The notes: generated from the letters alone by a model not told the origin. A stretch of 23,231 bases of DNA from CAWFGW01 sp963815495 (GCA_963815495.1 CAWFGW010000024.1:1-23231), one strand, 5' to 3'. Numbered from the stretch's first letter, positions 1 through 8,644 are shown. Translations and numbers: made by a program.

Positions 1-1243
1 CAACAGCATACATTGTTGAAGGCAAGATTACTTTGGCTTGTAAAACTAGATCCTTCGTTTTATCTAACTTTAAAAGTGTTTTTCCTTTTGTCGGGTTTGG
101 ATAAATACTCAATCCCGCATTTACTAATTCTGAATTACTTAATGCCATTATTGAAGAATAAGAAAAATTGCCATCAAAATCCGTTTGTTTCAATCGAAAA
201 TAAATTATTTCTACAAATGGAAAAGCAGGGGAACTATCTTCATATACTATAGGTATCAGTGAATTACCAGCTCCTTGTTGTTCTAATAGAACATTGAATG
301 TAATTAAGTCATAAGAATATTCGAGAGTGAAGTAGTCGTTGTTTTCTTCGGTTAAAGTTTCCCAGGTAAAAACAAAATCTTCGTTTTTCAATGAAACGTT
401 AAAATAATTAAGTTCTATAGGTAAAGCTATACCATTGTTTACACATTCTCCTCCACTACCCGGAGCACAAACAGACGCACAATATGTGCCACCAAATCCA
501 ATTCGACCACCACCAGAGGTGCCATTACAATCAAATGTACCGCCATATTTATTGACACTTGTGGCATTTGGAAAATTCATGACGCCATCGTTTATAATGT
601 TAGCTTGACCAAAAAGTACTTGCCCAGTACCTCGACTAGTGAAACTACCTAAAGTATTAATATTAAAATTACCAGAATGAAAGCTAGTATTTCCACTTAC
701 ATCCACACTCCCAGCCACATTAAATACTGTGCCTGTAGCATCATTATTGAAATTACCTGTTACATTAAGGGAACCCGTTGAGCTAATATTCCACGTACCA
801 AGTATCTGCATCATACCATTTCCCACATTCATTTCACCCGATAAATTAATAACACTCCCAGGTGTATTTAACGTAGTAAAAAAACCAGTAACATTTAAAG
901 AGGAACCCGCCTCTATAGTTAACTTACTATTATTTATACTAAAATTTTTATTACCTAAAATACTTAAACTTCCATTATTAGCTATAATAGTGACCAAGTT
1001 AGCTCCAGCTAAAGCAAAAGTATAACTAGGGATAGTTGATAGCGGATGATTGATGAAAATAGTATCATTTGGCGCAGAGGATTTTGAGTATCCAGCAGAA
1101 CTCCCCGGAACAATACCACCTACCCAATTATTAGAATCGCCATACAGACCACTACCTCCAGCTTTAGTATAAAAATTTGCTGCGTTGGTATAAAACATAA
1201 AGTTTAAAACAGCGATGAGTCCTAATGAGATTTTTTTTAGCAT
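1..1243 (-). CDS. T9SS-secreted surface protein, 3' end cut by window edge
   Basis: Open reading frame from the ATG at 1243 to the window edge with no stop (about 414 codons visible). It starts with a short signal peptide (MLKKISLGLIAVLNF, then an AxA-like region). The body is a low-complexity repetitive beta-type region rich in N, G, S and T, with recurring 'SGxxNVxGN'-like units that suggest a beta-helix or adhesin fold. Near residues 280-330 is a FTWETLTEENNDYFTLEYS-like segment, a pattern common just before the sorting signal in Bacteroidota secreted proteins. The motif LSIYPNP near the window edge opens a type A T9SS sorting domain, so the protein is inferred to be exported by Sec and then carried over the outer membrane by T9SS. 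Only the last part of the sorting domain should be missing. The specific function is not recognisable. An in-frame TAA at 1256-1258 shows that the start cannot lie further upstream. Confidence 0.85.
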   Translation of the reverse strand, partial: MLKKISLGLIAVLNFMFYTNAANFYTKAGGSGLYGDSNNWVGGIVPGSSAGYSKSSAPNDTIFINHPLSTIPSYTFALAGANLVTIIANNGSLSILGNKNFSINNSKLTIEAGSSLNVTGFFTTLNTPGSVINLSGEMNVGNGMMQILGTWNISSTGSLNVTGNFNNDATGTVFNVAGSVDVSGNTSFHSGNFNINTLGSFTSRGTGQVLFGQANIINDGVMNFPNATSVNKYGGTFDCNGTSGGGRIGFGGTYCASVCAPGSGGECVNNGIALPIELNYFNVSLKNEDFVFTWETLTEENNDYFTLEYSYDLITFNVLLEQQGAGNSLIPIVYEDSSPAFPFVEIIYFRLKQTDFDGNFSYSSIMALSNSELVNAGLSIYPNPTKGKTLLKLDKTKDLVLQAKVILPSTMYAV

Positions 1244-1345
1244 GGTGTGGGTGTTTTAATTATACACTTTCCTCCTAAAAAACTAAACGTACGATAGTTC
1301 CTTAAGGTTGCTTATTAGATTTGACACTTGGATTATTCAAACAAG

Positions 1346-4300
1346 TTAAACAGAGAAAAATTGAACTAATTTTTCCTGTACTTTACTTTTATCTGTCCAA
1401 TAATTCCGACTATAAATGTTAGTAAACTTCCATTCCAGTGCCGTCATTCTTAATTGTTTGTATGCATGATACTCTTTTACTCCTAACGTATAATAAAAAT
1501 TATCGTCAGTATGTATAGTCCCAATTATTCTCCCCTCTTTTTTCAACGTTACATCAGCAAAAGGTAGATTGTTTTCAGTCTTGAAATATTCGGTCAATAA
1601 ACCTTGAATATTTGAGTTTAAATACCAATCTGATGCTTGTACTAAATTAGGGATTAGTTGGGGTATAAAATTGCCTTCAGAAACAGCGTATGCATAGTTT
1701 AAATATTTTTTAAACAGCTTAGGGCCTGTATGTTTTGTCTCATCAACTTGTAGCTGATGTGGAAGAATACTAGAAAAAAGAATAATCCGTTTTTTAGCAC
1801 GAGTTATTGCTACATTGAGTCTGTTTTCACCTTTTTCAAAATTTAAACTCCCGAAATTAGCATTTACTTTTCCAGCTTTATTAACTGCATATCCAATAGA
1901 AAACAAAATAACCTCTCTCTCATCTCCTTGTACATTTTCAATATTCTTTACAAAAACAGCATTTGGTAAAATTATTTGATCCTCTAGAAGTCTTTCATCA
2001 ATAAGGTCTAGAATTAAGTTTTGCTGCTTATAGTTAAATGTAACAATACCAAGGCTTGTCTCTCCACTTTTTACAAGTTCAAATAAATATTCAACAACAG
2101 CAATTGCCTCTATTTCATTTACGCCATTTTCCCACAAACCTTCAATTTTTTTAAATAATATTCCGGGTTTATTGGTATTTATTTGATCAAAATGAGGAAT
2201 GAGTTGAAGGGTGTTATTGTAAAAATGGCTATTTGAAAAATCAATCAAATCCAGGCTTTCACTCCTATAATGTCCTGTAAGTTGTGTTTGAAGAAAATAT
2301 TTCGTGGACAAATCTAATAATGAATCAATTTCTAAGTCAGAAGAAATCTCTTCATCCTCCTCAAACCTAACTTGATATAAATCGTTGGGAGCTAATTGGT
2401 GTTTATCTCCTGTTATGACTACCTGTTTTGCTCTATAAATTGCAGGAAGTCCTTTTTCGGCAAAACATTGTGAAGCTTCATCAAAAATGACAAGATCAAA
2501 TTTCATATCCATTGAAAAAATTGCTGAAACTGATTCTGGCGATGCTAACCAACATGGAATTAGATTAAAGAGCTCATCTTTAAATGTTGAAATAGTTTTT
2601 CGAACGGGCCATATTTTTCTTTTTTTAGATACTTGATGTTCCAATTCACGATAAGTCGTTCTATTATTTAACCGATTATATTCAATCTCTTTATACGTCT
2701 GCTCTCTTGCTTTAAGCAATAATATGTCATTTGATAACGCTAATTTTTTCTTGATACAGTTCTGTAATTCTTTTTCTTCTTTTTCAAATTTTAGTGTAGA
2801 AACAGTCTTCAATATGGGGTGTTTCGCCTCTATATGCTCTATCCAAGCAATACGTAAACTGTTTTGAAAAATGTCCTGCGCTGTTTTTGTGTCGACAGCT
2901 ACTTCAACCAACTTATTGAGTATTGTTTTCTCTTCATTAGTAAGCCCCCTCAATGCCTTATCATAAAGACACATATTATCAAAATGCTCCAGAAGGGTTT
3001 TAGACCATAGTACAGATAAGGATGATGTATTCAATAGTTTGCCTAACTGTGTTTTAGATAAATAAACACGCCATACCTCTAATTGCGTTTCAACAACCCC
3101 ACACCAATTTAATACCTCCACTACAGTATTTTTCAACTCTGTAGGTGTTTGACTTTCGAATGGAAGGTATTGAACAAAACTTCTGAGTTCTTCTGCTATA
3201 CTTTTTGCTTCTAATGCTCCAAAAATTTCATCAAACCATGATTGAATAGCAGATTGATCTGTAGATTTTGGCGTATCTGCTAACCATTTACACTCTTTTA
3301 AGCTTGTTAACAAGTGCTCTAAATTTAACCTATTATCGACTTTATTAATTAATAACTTGATATCTGATTTGTTCCAACCTAAATCATTGGAAATCAATAA
3401 CCTTTTTATAGCATATTTATCATTACTTAAAAGATACCATTTTAACTTACTAAAAATATTTTTACTTGATTTTGAATAACCACTTAATGCCTTCTGTATC
3501 CCACCAAGCTCATCCGCTTTAATATTTTTTACTATTCCATCGTTTTTATAGCACTCTAAAATCTGTTTCTCTTTAATGTACAACCAGTCTTTATCGGTAG
3601 AAGTTTTAATAAATTTTTTAAAAAGCGAATATACTTTTTGATGTGAAATTGCTTCTAGCAAGTCTTTAATAACCTTCTCACGGTCAAGAATCCATTTACT
3701 ATCTTCAATTGATAATTTATGTCCTATCAGTGAATTTGTTTTTTTTGAAAAGTCATCTTGATATAAAGGTATATTTTTTAAAACATTAAGGATTTTTGGC
3801 AAATCGGATGTGTTAAAACTTGAAAAATCTAACCGGTCGGATAAATCAAAATCATCCGAGTTAAACAGTTTAGCATATGGAAAAAGCCAATCTAACAGAT
3901 TACTAAATTCAGAAAGTTTGTGACGATCAAATACGCGATACTCATGGGTTACTGAAAAATGAGTTTCTGAAGGCGAGCTTGTCACATATAATTCCTTAGC
4001 AGAAAGCCCACACTCTATGGTATCAAACAAAGCATGTTTAAATTCCTCAAAAGATTCCGTTAATTGGTCAATTCTTCTACAGGCATATAAATATTCTCTT
4101 TCAAGATAAATAGTGTCAAGTCCGTTATTCAGTTGCCTATATTTCTCTAGGTTATTAATTTGATTTTCAATTTGACTATAGGTGTGTTTTCTATCATTTT
4201 TAAAATCATGAACCACACTCACAAAATCACCTAACTCTTTTTCTTGTAATCGTTTATGCACGACATCGAGGGCTGCCCTTTTTTGAGACACTACTAATAT

Positions 4301-5308
4301 ATTTTTGCCTCGAGCGATATAATCAGCAATTAAATTACATATTAGTTGTGACTTACCTGTTCCAGGAGGGCCTTGCACCACTAAAGAGTTTCCTTGCTTC
4401 ACTGCCTTTAGAGCTGCCTCTTGTGATGCATCAATTTGAAAAGGCGCAAAAGTATGTTCCTCTTTAATACGCGATAGTTGTTTGTGTTTATCAGGGCTAA
4501 TCTGATTTTTGGATAAGAAAAAATGCTCAAAGGACTCAAATTCATTTTTGGAAATCCAATAATCATAATCTGGCATCAAATAAGAACCAGACTGTGGGTA
4601 TATTCCTAAATTAGCAATATTTTCAAGCTTAAGAATCCCTGTTTTATAGTCATTTTCAAATTCGCCTTTTTTATAATTAACCGAGTTTCTAAGCCTATTT
4701 TCAAACACCTCAGCACTAAAGTTGATATCAATTGGCGAAGATTTCAAAATAGCATACAACTCATTTCTAAAGATTTGGGAATCACTGTAATCTTCAAAAA
4801 CAGTATCTATAAACTCTTCCTCAAGGGGCGTCTCATTAAAATATGAGTAGGCGAGCAAAAAACTTTTATTAAAACAAATACTTTCGTCTGAACGCTTTTC
4901 TAATCTCCATAAACCATTTTTTTGAGACAGGTTGACTGGGAAGAATAAGAGTGGACACCTTGTTGAAGAACTATTTTTAAATTTACCAATGACAAAAGGC
5001 CATCCAATATATAATTCTTTTACCCCCCGTTCTTCTAACAAAAACTGAGTTTGACGTTCTATTTTTTTTAATTTTTTTGAAATTTCATTAACTGATGTAT
5101 TTCTACTATCATTGGTAGAGCATAGATCATAAACTCTTCTATTACTAAAAAGAAAATCTATTATATCAAAAGAGGGAACCGAGTTTAAAAAGTCTACTTC
5201 GTGTAAATCAAAATCTTGAGTTGACGAAAAACGATGTTGAAGTATTGATTTATTATTACCGTTAAGATTGGTTAGTTTTTTTTGTAGTGCCTTTAAATCC
5301 CTAATCAT
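1346..5308 (-). CDS. Large superfamily 1 helicase/ATPase with DUF4011-like N-terminus and degenerate nuclease-like C-terminus
   Basis: 1320 residues. The first ~150 residues resemble the DUF4011 region that precedes SF1 helicase cores (a helical start, then CPLLFFPVNL, like the family's APLLLvPV strand). Walker A GPPGTGKS lies near residue 313, followed by a strand ending in VVSQKRAALDVV (motif Ia). A long helical insertion of about 550 residues separates it from Walker B (VIFDEASQ, near residue 940) and motif III (ITGDKHQLAP). Motifs IV-VI follow (GIVTFNYKQQ; VQGDEREVILFS; NVAITRAKKR near residue 1165). This is the UPF1/DNA2-like arrangement, so ATP-driven nucleic-acid unwinding or remodelling is likely. 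The last ~75 residues follow the outline of a Vsr/DUF559-type endonuclease domain seen at the end of related helicases but lack its usual acidic signature. It starts 16 bp after the upstream barrel gene. The role may be in defence or repair; the sequence does not decide. Confidence 0.85.
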   Translation of the reverse strand: MIRDLKALQKKLTNLNGNNKSILQHRFSSTQDFDLHEVDFLNSVPSFDIIDFLFSNRRVYDLCSTNDSRNTSVNEISKKLKKIERQTQFLLEERGVKELYIGWPFVIGKFKNSSSTRCPLLFFPVNLSQKNGLWRLEKRSDESICFNKSFLLAYSYFNETPLEEEFIDTVFEDYSDSQIFRNELYAILKSSPIDINFSAEVFENRLRNSVNYKKGEFENDYKTGILKLENIANLGIYPQSGSYLMPDYDYWISKNEFESFEHFFLSKNQISPDKHKQLSRIKEEHTFAPFQIDASQEAALKAVKQGNSLVVQGPPGTGKSQLICNLIADYIARGKNILVVSQKRAALDVVHKRLQEKELGDFVSVVHDFKNDRKHTYSQIENQINNLEKYRQLNNGLDTIYLEREYLYACRRIDQLTESFEEFKHALFDTIECGLSAKELYVTSSPSETHFSVTHEYRVFDRHKLSEFSNLLDWLFPYAKLFNSDDFDLSDRLDFSSFNTSDLPKILNVLKNIPLYQDDFSKKTNSLIGHKLSIEDSKWILDREKVIKDLLEAISHQKVYSLFKKFIKTSTDKDWLYIKEKQILECYKNDGIVKNIKADELGGIQKALSGYSKSSKNIFSKLKWYLLSNDKYAIKRLLISNDLGWNKSDIKLLINKVDNRLNLEHLLTSLKECKWLADTPKSTDQSAIQSWFDEIFGALEAKSIAEELRSFVQYLPFESQTPTELKNTVVEVLNWCGVVETQLEVWRVYLSKTQLGKLLNTSSLSVLWSKTLLEHFDNMCLYDKALRGLTNEEKTILNKLVEVAVDTKTAQDIFQNSLRIAWIEHIEAKHPILKTVSTLKFEKEEKELQNCIKKKLALSNDILLLKAREQTYKEIEYNRLNNRTTYRELEHQVSKKRKIWPVRKTISTFKDELFNLIPCWLASPESVSAIFSMDMKFDLVIFDEASQCFAEKGLPAIYRAKQVVITGDKHQLAPNDLYQVRFEEDEEISSDLEIDSLLDLSTKYFLQTQLTGHYRSESLDLIDFSNSHFYNNTLQLIPHFDQINTNKPGILFKKIEGLWENGVNEIEAIAVVEYLFELVKSGETSLGIVTFNYKQQNLILDLIDERLLEDQIILPNAVFVKNIENVQGDEREVILFSIGYAVNKAGKVNANFGSLNFEKGENRLNVAITRAKKRIILFSSILPHQLQVDETKHTGPKLFKKYLNYAYAVSEGNFIPQLIPNLVQASDWYLNSNIQGLLTEYFKTENNLPFADVTLKKEGRIIGTIHTDDNFYYTLGVKEYHAYKQLRMTALEWKFTNIYSRNYWTDKSKVQEKLVQFFSV

Positions 5309-5324
5309 AAATGGGGTTTACAGC

Positions 5325-6089
5325 TTAGAACCTCGTCTTAGCGTGTTCAGGTCTATGAAGCGTATATTCAACACCAAAAAACAATGATATACTATAGTTG
5401 TGAGAACCATTTCTGTCTTTTTCAATGTTATAGAGCTTAGTTCCATTGACGACTTTATTTGGCTTATCCATATTAGTCAAGCTTAAATCTGCTCTTAAAC
5501 CACCAGTTAAGTTTATCCATTTAGTAAATTCATAATCAACTCCCATCCCTGCAACAGCATCAATAGTAAATTGATGATAATAATCCGTGCTTTGTTCCGG
5601 TAAATCGAAGTAATCGTAAATTTTACCTTCTTTGTAAGCGAGTAGTCCGCCATCATTATCAATTAAATAGCTTATTTGTGGACCTGCAAATAGAATTAAA
5701 CTTAAGTGTCGTGTGTATGGATGACTTACTTCAAATGTTGGGCTGAATTTTATATAATCAAGCCTCGTTTGACCAGATTTAGTGATTATTTCACTTCCAG
5801 CTTTATAATTTGCAGTCCATTTCTGAGAATGTCCTTGATAAATTAAATCAATTCTATAACCATACCGACTATGTTTTCTTGTATCTTTTCTTCCTTTATA
5901 AAAATGAATAAAATTCACACCCAATCCTCTAGACATTGTAAAGCTATTTGAATAAAGCTCTTCGGATTTATCTGCGCTATTATATATACCAGTTATTGAA
6001 CTAAGTAAGTAACCTCCGATTTCATTCTGAGCTTTTAACTGGACAGCAGTCATTAATACGACCGCCAAGAGGATGATTTTCTTTAACAT
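5325..6089 (-). CDS. Outer-membrane beta-barrel protein (PorT-like fold)
   Basis: 254 residues from the ATG at 6089. An upstream in-frame ATG at 6098 would add MYI and is disfavoured, because it spoils the clean signal peptide (MLKKIILLAVVLMTAVQLKAQ) and lies inside the proposed -7 box. After the signal come alternating amphipathic strands ending in aromatic residues (GYRIDLIYQG, LSLILFAGPQISYLI, GMGVDYEFTKWINLTGGLRADLSL, YSISLFFGVEYTL), typical of an 8- to 10-strand outer-membrane barrel of the OMP_b-brl_2 type. The exact role is unknown. It is divergent from rlmN and directly upstream of the helicase gene with only 16 bp between them, so one transcript may carry both, although the functions look unrelated. 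Confidence 0.8.
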   Translation of the reverse strand: MLKKIILLAVVLMTAVQLKAQNEIGGYLLSSITGIYNSADKSEELYSNSFTMSRGLGVNFIHFYKGRKDTRKHSRYGYRIDLIYQGHSQKWTANYKAGSEIITKSGQTRLDYIKFSPTFEVSHPYTRHLSLILFAGPQISYLIDNDGGLLAYKEGKIYDYFDLPEQSTDYYHQFTIDAVAGMGVDYEFTKWINLTGGLRADLSLTNMDKPNKVVNGTKLYNIEKDRNGSHNYSISLFFGVEYTLHRPEHAKTRF

Positions 6090-6095
6090 AATATA

Positions 6096-6103
6096 CAAAT
6101 ATA
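6096..6103 (-). promoter_or_regulatory. Bacteroidota -7 box for the barrel gene
   Basis: TATATTTG on the minus strand fits the Bacteroidota consensus TAnnTTTG. Only six bases (TATATT) separate it from the ATG at 6089, so transcription would start at or next to the start codon. No convincing -33 TTTG box was seen. Confidence 0.4.
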
Positions 6104-6224
6104 AGTATTTGACTTTTACATCTTCTAAAATGATTCTAAAAGTTTTTTTAAGTTATCTTATTGCCACAGTAATTATTCTCCATTTTACAACTCGTGGGTT
6201 ACCCATAAAGTTAAATGAAAGTGA

Positions 6225-6232
6225 TACCTTTG
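6225..6232 (+). promoter_or_regulatory. Bacteroidota -7 box for rlmN
   Basis: TACCTTTG matches TAnnTTTG and ends four bases before the rlmN ATG at 6237, which predicts a leaderless or near-leaderless mRNA. No clear -33 element was seen. The box supports the chosen rlmN start. Confidence 0.45.
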
Positions 6233-6236
6233 TTAT

Positions 6237-7277
6237 ATGCTTGAAAAAAAACAAGACATACGATTACTAACTTTAAATCAGATAGCTGATTTTTTGAGCG
6301 AAAACGGTGAAAAAGCTTTTAGAAGCAAACAAATATTTGAATGGATATGGAAAAAATCTGCCCGAAATTTTGATGTGATGACCAACTTGTCGCTGCCAAC
6401 ACGCGATTTATTAAAAGCAAATTTTGACATACTACCTGTTATCATTGATGACGCGCAAATAAGCAATGACAGAACAATAAAATATGGTTTAAAGCTTCAT
6501 GACACACACATAGTTGAAGGCGTTTTAATTCCAACTCCCAAACGGATGACTGCTTGTATCTCTTCTCAAGTAGGCTGCTCTCTCACCTGTAAGTTTTGTG
6601 CTACGGGTTATTTAGATCGCAAAAGAAATTTAGACGCTGCTGAAATTTACGACCAGGTAGTCATCATAGCAAAAGAATCAGAATCCAAATACAACCAACC
6701 GTTAACAAACATCGTGTATATGGGTATGGGAGAGCCTCTTCTCAACTATGCTAATGTATTAAAATCAATCGAGCATATAACTTCTCCCAATGGTTTAGGC
6801 ATGTCTCCCAAACGAATTACTGTTTCGACTGCTGGAATTGCCAAAATGATAAAAAAACTAGGGGATGATGATGTGAAGTTTAATTTAGCCATCTCTTTGC
6901 ACGCAGCAAATGATGTGAAAAGAAATACCATCATGCCTATCAATGAGAGTAATTCGCTAGAGGCATTGTCAGAAGCATTGATGTATTATTATGAGAAAAC
7001 TAAATCCAAAGTTACTTTTGAATATATCATATTTAATGATTTTAACGACAACATCGAAGACGCTCGAGAGTTGTATGAGTTTGCTAAATGTGTACCGAGT
7101 AAAGTCAATATCATTGAATATAACCCAATTAAAGAAGCTACTTATTTAAAAGCTGAAAAAGATAAAATAGATCAGTTCCAAGAATATTTAGAAAACAGGG
7201 GTTTGACCACCAAAGTTAGAAGAAGTCGAGGCAAAGATATAGACGCAGCCTGTGGCCAATTAGCAGGAAAGAAATAA
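6237..7277 (+). CDS. rlmN: Dual-specificity 23S rRNA (A2503-C2)/tRNA (A37-C2) methyltransferase RlmN
   Basis: 346 residues, normal length for RlmN, a radical-SAM enzyme that methylates C2 of A2503 in 23S rRNA and of A37 in some tRNAs. The radical-SAM cluster CxxxCxxC is C114, C118 and C121 (GCSLTCKFCATG). Other family motifs are GMGEPLLNY (SAM binding), ISLHAA and, at the C-terminus, AACGQLA with C339, which matches the catalytic cysteine that forms the protein-RNA crosslink. The N-terminal helical RNA-binding part (FRSKQIFEWIW) is present. All key residues are there, so the gene should be functional. The stop codon overlaps the next start (TAATG), so the next gene is probably translationally coupled. 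The promoter box sits four bases before the start. Confidence 0.97.
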   Translation: MLEKKQDIRLLTLNQIADFLSENGEKAFRSKQIFEWIWKKSARNFDVMTNLSLPTRDLLKANFDILPVIIDDAQISNDRTIKYGLKLHDTHIVEGVLIPTPKRMTACISSQVGCSLTCKFCATGYLDRKRNLDAAEIYDQVVIIAKESESKYNQPLTNIVYMGMGEPLLNYANVLKSIEHITSPNGLGMSPKRITVSTAGIAKMIKKLGDDDVKFNLAISLHAANDVKRNTIMPINESNSLEALSEALMYYYEKTKSKVTFEYIIFNDFNDNIEDARELYEFAKCVPSKVNIIEYNPIKEATYLKAEKDKIDQFQEYLENRGLTTKVRRSRGKDIDAACGQLAGKK

Positions 7278-7579
7278 TGGAATTTGAAGAATATTGTGCA
7301 TCAAAGAAAATTGACGCTGATCAATTTAAACAAACGGACGAAATGTTGTTTTCTGAATTAAAAAGTGTTTTTTCAGAAATGCATGTTGAAAGTTTCACTA
7401 CCCAAAAAAAATTTTTAATCAACAACTTAAGAAGAAGGTTTAAACTCGTTGAATTAAAAAAAGAAGTGGAAAACACTATCTCTAAACCAACTGAGAAGAA
7501 GGTAGTAATTCCAGGAGTAAGTAAATCACAACCTAAAAAACCAGCGACTTTATTAAAACCAAGAATACCGAATAAATAG
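7277..7579 (+). CDS. Small conserved hypothetical protein coupled to rlmN
   Basis: 100 residues. The start ATG shares its A with the last base of the rlmN stop, a strong sign of translational coupling. The first ~62 residues look like a compact helical domain (FEEYCASKKIDADQF, then MHVESFTTQKKFLINNLRRRF). The remaining ~38 residues are a basic, proline- and lysine-rich tail ending KPRIPNK, probably disordered. There is no signal peptide or membrane segment, so it is cytoplasmic. The high positive charge and the place behind an rRNA methyltransferase fit RNA or ribosome binding, but that is inference only. I have seen similar small proteins in Bacteroidota but can name no family. Confidence 0.75.
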   Translation: MEFEEYCASKKIDADQFKQTDEMLFSELKSVFSEMHVESFTTQKKFLINNLRRRFKLVELKKEVENTISKPTEKKVVIPGVSKSQPKKPATLLKPRIPNK

Positions 7580-7601
7580 GTTAAATCAATCGTCTTAGTA
7601 A

Positions 7602-7647
7602 TTTTACTTACTAACCAATTTAAAACTTACTTGGTTAAGAGGTAAAA
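7602..7647. repeat. Imperfect inverted repeat overlapping the sucD promoter
   Basis: Left arm 7602-7618 (TTTTACTTACTAACCAA) and right arm 7631-7647 (TTGGTTAAGAGGTAAAA) are inverted with three mismatches and a 12-base loop. The right arm contains the proposed -33 TTG of sucD. It could be an operator for sucD or a weak terminator for the rlmN transcript. Confidence 0.45.
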
Positions 7648-7660
7648 TCACTTATTTTTG
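7631..7660 (+). promoter_or_regulatory. sucD promoter (-33 TTG, -7 TATTTTTG)
   Basis: TTG at 7631-7633, a 19-base spacer and TATTTTTG at 7653-7660 fit the Bacteroidota promoter TTTG-N19-TAnnTTTG well. The expected transcript start near 7665 gives a leader of about 15 bases before the ATG at 7682. This is the best-formed promoter in the window. Confidence 0.6.
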
Positions 7661-7681
7661 TAAACTTCAATATCAAGAATT

Positions 7682-8572
7682 ATGAGTGTACTAGTTAATA
7701 AAAATTCAAAAGTAATTGTACAAGGTTTTACCGGTACAGAAGGATCATTTCATGCTGAACAGATGATTGAGTATGGAACTAACGTTGTCGGTGGTGTAAC
7801 TCCAGGAAAAGGTGGGCAAACACATTTGGGAAAACCAGTTTTTAACACTGTTAAAGATGCTGTTGATGCAACGGGTGCTGATGTCTCTATCATTTTCGTT
7901 CCTCCTGCATTTGCGGCAGACGCAATAATGGAAGCTGCTGAGGGTGGTATTAAAGTAATTATAACCATTACAGAAGGAATTCCTGTAAAAGACATGATAC
8001 CTGCTAAAGAATATGTAAAGAAAAAAGGAATCGTATTAATAGGTCCTAACTGTCCAGGTGTGATAACTCCTGGCGAAGCAAAAGTAGGTATTATGCCTGG
8101 GTTTGTTTTCAAAAAAGGAAAAATAGGAATTGTTTCCAAATCTGGTACATTAACTTACGAAGCTGCCGATCAAATTGTGAAAGCAGGCTTAGGTATTTCT
8201 ACAGCAATTGGCATTGGAGGGGACCCTATAATTGGTACTTCCACTAAACAAGCTGTTGAATTATTAATGAATGACCCGGACACAGACGGAATCGTCATGA
8301 TTGGGGAAATTGGTGGACAGTATGAGGCAGAGGCTGCTCAATGGATCAAATCAAAAGGAAATCCAAAACCAGTTGTTGGTTTTATAGCTGGACAAACTGC
8401 TCCTAAGGGAAAAAGAATGGGACATGCTGGGGCTATCATTGGTGGTGCAGACGACACGGCTGAAGCAAAAATGAGAATCATGCGTGAATGCGGTTTGTTT
8501 GTTTCTGACTCTCCGGCAACAATCGGTGATATGATGGTCAAAGCCCTTCAAGAAACAGGGGTTACAGCCTAA
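7682..8572 (+). CDS. sucD: Succinate-CoA ligase (ADP-forming) subunit alpha
   Basis: 296 residues, the usual length. It catalyses the TCA-cycle step succinyl-CoA + ADP/GDP + Pi to succinate + CoA + ATP/GTP together with the beta subunit SucC. The N-terminal CoA-binding Rossmann part shows VQGFTGTEGSFHAEQ and GGVTPGKGG. The ligase half has GPNCPGVITPGEAKVGIMPG and the active-site loop GHAGAIIGG, whose H248 is the phosphohistidine. sucC is not adjacent, which is common in Bacteroidota. It has its own promoter and ends at a strong terminator, so it is a single-gene transcript. Confidence 0.97.
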   Translation: MSVLVNKNSKVIVQGFTGTEGSFHAEQMIEYGTNVVGGVTPGKGGQTHLGKPVFNTVKDAVDATGADVSIIFVPPAFAADAIMEAAEGGIKVIITITEGIPVKDMIPAKEYVKKKGIVLIGPNCPGVITPGEAKVGIMPGFVFKKGKIGIVSKSGTLTYEAADQIVKAGLGISTAIGIGGDPIIGTSTKQAVELLMNDPDTDGIVMIGEIGGQYEAEAAQWIKSKGNPKPVVGFIAGQTAPKGKRMGHAGAIIGGADDTAEAKMRIMRECGLFVSDSPATIGDMMVKALQETGVTA

Positions 8573-8590
8573 CAAAAATATTTGTCAATA

Positions 8591-8627
8591 AAAAAGCCTC
8601 TTCTTTTAACAAGAAGAGGCTTTTTTT
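8591..8627. terminator. Bidirectional intrinsic terminator between sucD and the barrel gene
   Basis: Perfect 15-bp stem, 8591-8605 with 8611-8625 (core AGCCTCTTCTT / AAGAAGAGGCT), a TTAAC loop, and flanking runs of A on the left and T on the right. The symmetrical A/T runs let it end transcription from both sucD (+) and the convergent gene at 8645 (-). Confidence 0.92.
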
Positions 8628-8644
8628 ATGTAATAAGGTATGAA

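Noticed and set aside
729..1025. Plus-strand open frame of 98 codons inside the first T9SS gene
   Set aside because: It is antisense to a well-supported coding frame and has the low-complexity make-up of a reversed repeat region.
1271..1276. AGGAGG on the minus strand upstream of the first T9SS gene
   Set aside because: It is a perfect Shine-Dalgarno match but lies about 27 bases from the ATG at 1243, too far to act, and an in-frame stop excludes a nearer start.
7750..8139. 129-codon minus-strand frame inside sucD
   Set aside because: Shadow of the sucD frame; sucD is complete and certain.
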